This document shows, piece by piece, positions 7,399 to 12,052 of a DNA stretch of 12,052 nt. The notes beneath the pieces are model-generated. The model searched no databases, had not been told where the DNA came from, and saw only the letters and a list, made by a program, of their open reading frames with translations. The first letter of the stretch is position 1. Each line of letters opens with the position of its first letter. The DNA is taken from contig JAVBOP010000007.1 of the NCBI GenBank assembly GCA_031550405.1, forward strand, positions 1-12,052. The letters run 5' to 3'. This stretch comes from JAVBOP01 sp031550405 (lineage in GTDB: Bacteria > Bacteroidota > Ignavibacteria > Kapaibacteriales > UBA2268). The translations under genes were made by a program, and so were the position numbers.

Positions 7399-7625
7399 AT
7401 AAGTGCTATATATATATGTGAATGGATCAGTCGCTCCCTGTTTGTTGCTTATTCCGTATCTGAAAATACTGGCTGCCAATATCATTTCGATCTTGCTCAA
7501 TGCTATTTATAAAAAAAATCATAAATCTTTGATGACAAACAACGGATAGCACGTTGTTTGGAAAGTTTAGGTTTTCGCCAGATTGATATAATATGAAAAA
7601 ATATTCATAAAATAAGTGTATTTAC

Positions 7626-7702
7626 CTAAAAACGATGCGCCAGCAAAGATTGTTGAAATCGACGAGCTTCATACGTATATATGTTTAAAAAAAGATACTT
7701 AT
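7626..7702. repeat. Right arm of 77-bp inverted repeat (IS1 core)
   Basis: This is the reverse complement of 1226-1302, with 69 consecutive identical bases (7634-7702) and a single mismatch at 7633. The flanks diverge on both sides, even though both copies belong to the same IS family. Confidence 0.95.
7684..7694 (+). other. Putative -1 ribosomal frameshift site (T TTA AAA AAA G)
   Basis: In the InsA frame the codons are TTA AAA AAA GAT. Slipping back one base on A7 gives AAA AAA AGA TAC, and the product continues as IS1 InsB with no gap relative to the usual DELHTYI..KK..WIWIAVDR family pattern. IS1 itself uses A6C for the same purpose. The same A7 is present in copy 1 (complement of 1235-1241). 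It could instead be a one-base deletion in a dead element. Confidence 0.5.
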
Positions 7703-8120
7703 GGATATGGATTGCTGTTGATAGACTTGGCAAACGGTTCATCGCTTTTGTCTGTGGCGGCAGAAGTACAAAAACAGGATTAAAATTATGGAACTCTTTG
7801 AAAAATAAGGAGATAAACTGGTTTTGCATTGACCATTGGCATAGTTATGCAGAATTTATTCCGCCTGAAAAACACATAAACGAAAGCCGAAACATTTACC
7901 TCAAAAGACTATAACATCAGAATTATATGCTGCTTAGCACGATTTAAAAGAAGAACCAAATGCTATTCAAAAAGCAAAAATATGATTGAATGTTCTATAA
8001 AGCTATTAATATTGAAGCTAAATAAGCAAGCATGTATCTGCTTTTAACAATACCCGATTTTTTTTATGGCTAATATTTAATGTTTTGGTATTTAAATAAT
8101 ATCATGTCGCTATTTTTTTG

Positions 8121-8128
8121 TATATTTG
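8121..8128 (+). promoter_or_regulatory. Candidate Bacteroidota -7 box for the beta-barrel gene
   Basis: TATATTTG matches TAnnTTTG, followed by CA. It lies 50 bp before the chosen ATG at 8179. No convincing TTTG is found at 19-21 bp upstream. Confidence 0.35.
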
Positions 8129-8178
8129 CAGTATTAAAAAAATATTCATAAATATTCTATCATGCAATGGAGCTAATA

Positions 8179-8856
8179 ATGAAAATTAATTTATTTTTAC
8201 TGTGCAGTGTTTTCATCATATCTTTTCCTGTTTTTGCTCAAGAAAGCGAGAGCTATTCTCTTATTGCCACTCCTATTTTTGCGCAGACAGACACGCAAAA
8301 TAATAATACTGATAACGTGGATTTTTCAATTACAAATACTCAAAAAACTCAACATTATCGCCATGAATTAGGCTTTAGTGCTTCACTTATATCGGGTTAT
8401 GGAATATCCTATCAGCACAATTTTGACACATATAATTCTTTGAAAACTACATTTTTTGCATATAGCTCCCAATATAATGATGAGGATTCAGATATAAATG
8501 CTATTTTCGGTTTGGAGTATAAGCGTAATTTCCATGTTTCGCGAACGATGAAAGTGTATGGTCTTGTGGGCGGTTTTTTTAACTATGCTGAGGATTATTA
8601 TAATTATAGTTATGGTTATAACAAGAGCTATTATTTTTCAAATGACTGGAATGTTGGTGCAGGTTTAGGCTGTGCTTTTGCGCTCAAGCGAATTGTTTTG
8701 AATGTAGATATAGGCTTTCGATATTTTTACAGCTTGGAGAGAGATTTTTATAATGATTATGATTATGACAATGATGAATATTTCCCAACTGTAAATAGAA
8801 GCAAATATAAATTATTCAATATTGCGGTTGGCGCCGGAATAGCCTACCTGTTCTAG
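8179..8856 (+). CDS. Small outer-membrane beta-barrel protein, function unknown
   Basis: The start at 8179 is preferred to an ATG at 8167 because GGAG (8169-8172) lies 6 bp before it and the protein then opens with a signal peptide, MKINLFLLCSVFIISFPVFA, cleaved before Q21. This is one of the few real SD-like sites in the window. The mature part has an Asn/Gln/Thr-rich linker (about 35-58), then alternating hydrophobic strands (HELGFSASLISGYGISYQHNF, TMKVYGLVGGFFNY, WNVGAGLGCAFAL, IVLNVDIGFRYFY, LFNIAVGAGIAYLF) and ends in Phe225, the classical C-terminus recognised by the BAM complex. Two predicted loops are very rich in Asp, Tyr and Asn (about 136-155 and 188-202). No specific family is recognised; it resembles generic OmpA-like or porin-like 8-strand barrels. 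Confidence 0.8.
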   Translation: MKINLFLLCSVFIISFPVFAQESESYSLIATPIFAQTDTQNNNTDNVDFSITNTQKTQHYRHELGFSASLISGYGISYQHNFDTYNSLKTTFFAYSSQYNDEDSDINAIFGLEYKRNFHVSRTMKVYGLVGGFFNYAEDYYNYSYGYNKSYYFSNDWNVGAGLGCAFALKRIVLNVDIGFRYFYSLERDFYNDYDYDNDEYFPTVNRSKYKLFNIAVGAGIAYLF

Positions 8857-8907
8857 AGATATGTTGCATTTATTTTGTAGTGTATGAATATATAAATCAG
8901 CAAAAAT

Positions 8908-10194
8908 TTATTTATTTAGCAGCATATTTAATATTATGCTGTCTAAATCTTTCATGCCAATTTTGCCAATATTTACCACATTTTCTATCGTCTGCTCAAC
9001 ACTGCTGTGAACAATGCCTTCGGTACAATTGGGATAGATGCTTTCCATCGCAAGCATGGCGGCTTCGAAAGCGCAAAACACGCCTGCCGAAACTTTCATG
9101 GAGCAGCTGTTTTTAGCGCCATCGCAAATCATGCCGACGATACTTGCCGCAAAATTTTTTATGGCAAATTCAATCTGCGTCTCACCACCACCCATCAAAT
9201 AAGTAATGCCGCACGCCGCTCCCATAGAAGCTGTCGTGATGCCGCAAAACGGAGACAATATTCCAAGCTTTTGTTTTATGTATATTGCAATTAAATGGCT
9301 TATGACCAACGCTCTAATAAGTTTTTCTTCATTTGTTTTGGTATTTTCTGCAAAAGCCAAAACTGGCAAAGTAATAGCAATCCCCTGATCACCGCTGCCG
9401 GAATTGCTATAAACAGTTACTTTGGCGCCGCCCATTCTGGCATCAATAGCCGCAGTTGTCAAAGAAAGTGCGTAGCTTAGAGCATCATCCCTTAATATTC
9501 CGTGCTCAATATTTAATTTAAAAATTTTATTAAGTTGCATGCCGTAATTGTGTTTCATCCCGATTTCAGCCGCTTTTTTATTGGCAATGGCAGATTGCAT
9601 TATAAATGCAATTTTATCTAATTTGCAATTTACGGCAAAATCATATATAGCACTAATCGTGATATTTTTCAAAGTATTGGAAGAAAGAGTCTGTGTATTA
9701 TTAAGAGAATTATGATTTTTTTTTAATAATTCTATTCCATCTTTTTCAATTAAGACAAAATTCGTGTGAGTGTGGGCAATGACGACTTTGGAATATGATT
9801 CATTTTTATGGCATATCACCTCAATATACAGTTTTTCATCAATATTTTTTTGGTCAAAATTAATGATTTTTTGGATAATAATATTTTTAGCTTTTTCTAT
9901 TGAAATTTCATCGACATCCTTTAGCACTTCCAGCATATCTTCAGATTTTCCAGCAACTAAGCCAAGTGCAGCTGCCACAGGCAGACCTACCATATTTGTG
10001 CCGGGAATGCCCACACCCATCGCGTTTTTCAACACATTGAGGCTTAAATTGATTTGCACTTTTGCAGGAAAATCGCCAAGCGTTTCGTGCGCTTTTGCCA
10101 CAGCCAATGCCACAGCAATCGGTTCCGTGCAGCCAACAGCAGGCACAACTTTTTCTTTCAATAAGTTCAAAAATATATCATCTAAATTATCCAT
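8908..10194 (-). CDS. L-cysteine desulfidase family (UPF0597/YhaM-CyuA type)
   Basis: Family members split L-cysteine to pyruvate, ammonia and sulfide with an oxygen-labile [4Fe-4S] cluster and no PLP. The 428-residue product has VPAVGCTEPIAVALA (17-31), GIPGTN (62-67), SGSGDQGIAITLP (265-277), SPFCGITTASMGAACGI (314-330) and MICDGAKNSCSMKV (355-368). Cluster ligands, by analogy with the Methanocaldococcus enzyme (Cys25, Cys282 and Cys322), are C22, C317 and C357; the 40-residue spacing between the last two is the same. The variable middle (about 120-175) is Asn/Lys-rich. It is convergent with the barrel gene and separated from tig by that gene's terminator, so it likely has its own promoter in 10195-10257, where only a weak TAGAATTG is visible. 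The enzyme suggests an anaerobic or microaerobic host. Confidence 0.9.
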   Translation of the reverse strand: MDNLDDIFLNLLKEKVVPAVGCTEPIAVALAVAKAHETLGDFPAKVQINLSLNVLKNAMGVGIPGTNMVGLPVAAALGLVAGKSEDMLEVLKDVDEISIEKAKNIIIQKIINFDQKNIDEKLYIEVICHKNESYSKVVIAHTHTNFVLIEKDGIELLKKNHNSLNNTQTLSSNTLKNITISAIYDFAVNCKLDKIAFIMQSAIANKKAAEIGMKHNYGMQLNKIFKLNIEHGILRDDALSYALSLTTAAIDARMGGAKVTVYSNSGSGDQGIAITLPVLAFAENTKTNEEKLIRALVISHLIAIYIKQKLGILSPFCGITTASMGAACGITYLMGGGETQIEFAIKNFAASIVGMICDGAKNSCSMKVSAGVFCAFEAAMLAMESIYPNCTEGIVHSSVEQTIENVVNIGKIGMKDLDSIILNMLLNK

Positions 10195-10258
10195 AGAAAA
10201 TGTGTTTGATATTTATTAAAAATTATTTACAATTCTATTTATCACACTACGCTACACT

Positions 10259-10299
10259 AAAAAAAAACCTCACTGTTTTTTTGAATAAGAGTGAGGTTT
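10259..10299 (-). terminator. Intrinsic terminator of the tRNA-Leu/trigger factor unit
   Basis: On the minus strand AAACCTCACT pairs perfectly with AGTGAGGTTT (10 bp; plus-strand arms 10265-10274 and 10290-10299, 15-nt loop), followed by a run of nine T (10267 down to 10259). It lies 28 bp after the tig stop and insulates the desulfidase gene. Confidence 0.9.
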
Positions 10300-10327
10300 G
10301 CTTTATATTCTCAATATGATTTATTGC

Positions 10328-11710
10328 TTATTTTTCGCAATCGCAATTTTCGTCATGGCAGCAATCGTTGTGGTCGTGGTCATGTTCACCCATGTCGTTG
10401 AATGGAATTGCGTCATTATTATAAGTTTTGTTGAAATCCGCAAAATCCACTTCATTTGTCGTAGCAAAATCAAGAATAAAATCCATAAATTTCTTATTCA
10501 GCAAGCTCTGCATCGCTCTTTCATCGTCTCTGATATGCTTTGTAAAAACATCTTTAGACATGGTATCGGCGAATTCCTGAGGCATAGAAGGCAGCAATTT
10601 ATCAACAAACATTTCAATATCGAAATCTTCAACCTCAAGTTTTTCTTTCTCAATTATCTTGTCGATAACCAGTTCCTTGATAACAATCAATCGTGAATAA
10701 TGATCAATATGGCGCTTAGTTTCTTCATTCTCCAAATCCTTATCCGAAAGTTGATGATGTTCTTTGAAATTGGCTTTCATCTGGTCTCTGGCAACAGACA
10801 AAAGCGCTTCGGGAATTTGCAAATCATTATGCAGCGCAACAAGTTTATTAACAACTTGCTCTTCCATCAGCTTTCTTGATTGCTCATCCCAATGATTTTG
10901 CAACTGGAAACCTATTTCCTGTTTGAAATCTTCTATGTTGTCGAATTTATTATTACTTGCCTTTTGCGCAAGCTCGTCATCAATTGCATGAGGTATTGTT
11001 TTTACGATACCTTTTATTAAAATTTTTTCAGAAAATGTATCAATATTTTCCACTTCGGCAGGAGTGTGTATCAGCTCATCTCCTATTTTTGTATTAAGAA
11101 ACAGCTGCTTCCATTCACTTGACAAACGGGACAATTCTAATGAAATATCTTGTTCAGGCTTGCCGGGCAGCACTTCTTGCGTATTCTTGTCCAATCTGTA
11201 TGAGTCAATAACAACATTAACGTCATAATCCGTGACTTGCTCCAAATTTTGCTGCTGACCAAAAGATTTCGCTATAACCGCTAATTGCTCCTCAATATCA
11301 TCCTCGCTAACCCTGTGCACGGGCTCGTCTATCTCCAGCGATTGATAATCCTTCAAGTCAAAATCGGGTATAACTTCAAATCTGATTTTATACGCATGCG
11401 AACCGTCTTCATTCTCCTTTATGTCAATCAATGCCGGAGTCCCAACAATATTAATATTGCCATTTTCAATAAATTCTTTTAAATATTTATTCGCAGCTTT
11501 CTCCTCTGACTCTAACTTGATGGAAGGACCATACATTTTTTGAAGGACATTAGTAGGAACTTTTCCGGGTCTGAAGCCTGATATTTTAGCTTCTTTCTGA
11601 AGTTTCGCTAAACTGCTGTTATAAATCTGCCTGAACTCCTCACCTGATATAATTATATCAATTTCCCGAACACAATCGCTGATATTTGTTACTGATATTG
11701 ACTTATCCAA
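10328..11710 (-). CDS. tig: Trigger factor, with His/Cys-rich C-terminal tail
   Basis: Trigger factor is the ribosome-bound chaperone that shields nascent chains at the exit tunnel. An open frame reaches 11761 but its first part is tRNA sequence. The only sensible start is TTG at 11710, giving LDKSISVTNISDCVREID, which lines up with normal trigger-factor N-termini and yields 460 residues. The ribosome-docking signature GFRPGKVP is at 45-52 (E. coli GFRKGKVP at 43-50). A diverged middle PPIase-like domain (about 155-245) lacks typical FKBP residues, and the long helical C-terminal chaperone arms follow (about 250-430). The last 19 residues hold four His, four Cys and five Asp, unlike E. coli Tig but like the metal-binding tail of SlyD. 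It begins 25 bp after the tRNA-Leu and probably shares its transcript. Confidence 0.92.
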   Translation of the reverse strand: MDKSISVTNISDCVREIDIIISGEEFRQIYNSSLAKLQKEAKISGFRPGKVPTNVLQKMYGPSIKLESEEKAANKYLKEFIENGNINIVGTPALIDIKENEDGSHAYKIRFEVIPDFDLKDYQSLEIDEPVHRVSEDDIEEQLAVIAKSFGQQQNLEQVTDYDVNVVIDSYRLDKNTQEVLPGKPEQDISLELSRLSSEWKQLFLNTKIGDELIHTPAEVENIDTFSEKILIKGIVKTIPHAIDDELAQKASNNKFDNIEDFKQEIGFQLQNHWDEQSRKLMEEQVVNKLVALHNDLQIPEALLSVARDQMKANFKEHHQLSDKDLENEETKRHIDHYSRLIVIKELVIDKIIEKEKLEVEDFDIEMFVDKLLPSMPQEFADTMSKDVFTKHIRDDERAMQSLLNKKFMDFILDFATTNEVDFADFNKTYNNDAIPFNDMGEHDHDHNDCCHDENCDCEK

Positions 11711-11734
11711 ATCTGCTACCCAAAGATTAATTAG

Positions 11735-11816
11735 TACGGACGGAGAGAGTCGAACTCTCAAGGGTCTCCCCGCTAGATCCTAAGTCTAGTGCGTCTGCCA
11801 ATTCCGCCACGCCCGC
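11735..11816 (-). tRNA. tRNA-Leu (UAG anticodon)
   Basis: The minus strand folds as a long-variable-arm tRNA of 82 nt. The acceptor GCGGGCG pairs with CGTCCGT (two G-U pairs). The D-arm contains GGAATTGGCAGAC. The anticodon arm CTAGA-CTTAGGA-TCTAG places TAG at 34-36. A class II variable arm follows, and the T-arm is GAGAG-TTCGACT-CTCTC. The discriminator is A73, as expected for leucine. CCA is not encoded (the next bases are CTA). It is directly upstream of tig, so processing must free it from a common transcript. Confidence 0.96.
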
Positions 11817-11836
11817 TTTTTCAAAAATAATGACTA

Positions 11837-11868
11837 CAAAAATAAACAAAATATTCTTAACACACAAA
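11837..11868 (-). promoter_or_regulatory. Bacteroidota-type promoter of tRNA-Leu-tig
   Basis: On the minus strand TTTG (11868-11865), a 20-bp spacer and TATTTTTG (11844-11837) match the TTTG-N19-21-TAnnTTTG consensus. The tRNA 5' end (11816) lies 20 bp further on, a sensible short leader. A second TATTTTTG at 11829-11822 has a poorer spacing (17 bp) to a TTTG. Confidence 0.6.
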
Positions 11869-11878
11869 TTTTTGTAAA

Positions 11879-11974
11879 TCAAAGACTACCTTGCATTTTA
11901 AATTTAAGCCCATAATGCTCGCCATCATGTATGTCCTTTGGAGTTATACACCAAGAGCAAGTTGTTAATTCCAT
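11879..11974 (-). CDS. 31-codon ORF with CxxC motif, TAATG-coupled
   Basis: This is a minus-strand ATG frame of 31 residues beginning MELTTCSWCITPKDIHDGEHY. Its ATG shares the last A of the preceding gene's TAA (TAATG), a common translational-coupling arrangement. C6-x2-C9 could bind metal. No family is recognised and no second Cys pair exists. It may be a real microprotein, the end of a frameshifted gene, or chance. Confidence 0.3.
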   Translation of the reverse strand: MELTTCSWCITPKDIHDGEHYGLKFKMQGSL

Positions 11975-12051
11975 TATTTTATATCGACTGAATATTTCAA
12001 TATTTCTGCGGCTTTTGCTGGATTCATCGCTTCAATCACTTTTCCCGCCTT
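11974..12051 (-). CDS. C-terminus of a protein entering from the right, MgtE-N/MotE-like
   Basis: The minus-strand frame is open from the window edge and ends at TAA 11976-11974 with 25 residues. V-I-E-A-M-N-P-A-K-A-A-E-I-L-K resembles the M-x-P-x-K-A-A-E-I-L repeat of MgtE intracellular domains and MotE-like or FliG-related proteins. Only the tail is visible, so the assignment is tentative; the reading as a genuine C-terminus is better supported than the family. Confidence 0.4.
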   Translation of the reverse strand, partial: KAGKVIEAMNPAKAAEILKYSVDIK

Positions 12052-12052
12052 C

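Larger units (their letters stand above)
7537..8047 (+). pseudogene. IS1-family transposase InsA-InsB (copy 2), 5' decayed and frameshifted
   Basis: Fragments in order: KQRIARCLESLGFRQI (7537-7584), the InsA region corresponding to KRLALDMYLEGL.FRQI in copy 1; a gap where the rest of the helix-turn-helix has been lost; then the identical segment with KIVEIDELHTYICLKK (7634 on). A -1 shift at the A7 run 7687-7693 gives RYLWIWIAVDRLGKRFIAF, with FCIDHWHSYAEFIPPEKH (second catalytic Asp). A further two-base loss near 7880 moves the frame to KAETFTSKDYN (catalytic Glu) and LARFKRRTKCYSKSKNM, ending at TAA 8045-8047. All three DDE acids can be found, but in different frames, and the zinc-ribbon is missing. 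The copy is dead. Confidence 0.85.
7537..8071 (+). mobile_element. IS1-family element, mainly 3' half (copy 2)
   Basis: The span runs from the first recognisable InsA relic to the putative right terminus, CAATACC and following bases at 8048-8071, directly after the InsB stop. It is oriented opposite to copy 1 and carries the InsB catalytic half that copy 1 lacks. Between ruvC and this relic (7399-7536) no conserved gene is seen, only short open frames such as a 31-codon minus-strand frame that I cannot assign. Confidence 0.7.

Noticed and set aside
7401..7517. Short frames between ruvC and IS1 copy 2, including MIFFINSIEQDRNDIGSQY on the minus strand
   Set aside because: I could not link it to any family. 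It may be a relic, but there is too little to call.
1226..7702. Genomic island or defence-system interpretation of the IS1-bounded block
   Set aside because: All genes between the repeats are ordinary chromosomal housekeeping genes, with no cargo, integrase or att-like ends. A simple rearrangement explains the layout better than mobility.
9770..10219. 149-codon plus-strand ORF opposite the cysteine desulfidase
   Set aside because: It is the antisense shadow of a well-conserved enzyme, with Ser/Phe-rich low-complexity content.

Overview
The window is AT-rich bacterial chromosome, most likely from the Bacteroidota/Chlorobiota (FCB) side of the tree. Three things support this. A TTTG-N20-TATTTTTG promoter sits in front of the tRNA-Leu gene, and this is the Bacteroidota sigma-70 form. 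Most genes lack Shine-Dalgarno sequences. The tRNA does not encode CCA. No species can be named from the sequence alone. All assignments rest on motif reading, not on a database search.

Left edge (1-1784): a genomic graveyard. It holds a truncated, frameshifted Kup-type potassium transporter gene (minus strand), the 5' half of an IS1-family element (minus strand), and directly beside its presumed outer end a roughly 20-codon relic of a prolyl-oligopeptidase (S9) C-terminus.

Middle (1785-7398): intact housekeeping genes. On the minus strand a SurA/PpiC periplasmic chaperone gene overlaps (ATGA) an RfbD-type dTDP-4-dehydrorhamnose reductase gene. Diverging from it on the plus strand are a STAS anti-sigma-factor antagonist and low-specificity threonine aldolase (LtaE), then YebC, a terminator, a small CGGC-domain protein and RuvC. 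This links envelope biogenesis, regulation, amino-acid metabolism and DNA repair.

Right of ruvC (7537-8071) lies a second decayed IS1 copy on the plus strand, which keeps the 3' half of the transposase. The two copies share a 69-bp perfect inverted repeat, and each supplies the half that the other lacks. The whole middle block (1226-7702) is therefore bounded by inverted IS1 arms, as expected from an inversion or paired decay. The repeat contains an A7 run at which a -1 frameshift restores the family-length InsA-InsB fusion.

Right part (8072-12052): a small secreted outer-membrane beta-barrel protein (plus); convergent to it, an L-cysteine desulfidase family enzyme (minus); then a strong terminator that closes a minus-strand tRNA-Leu(UAG)-trigger factor unit with its own promoter. 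The trigger factor ends in an unusual His/Cys/Asp-rich tail. At the extreme right edge is the C-terminus of another minus-strand gene, resembling MgtE-N/MotE-type sequence, with a TAATG-coupled 31-codon ORF carrying a CxxC motif.

No CRISPR array, phage module or defence system was seen. The most notable structure is the split IS1 pair around the housekeeping block.
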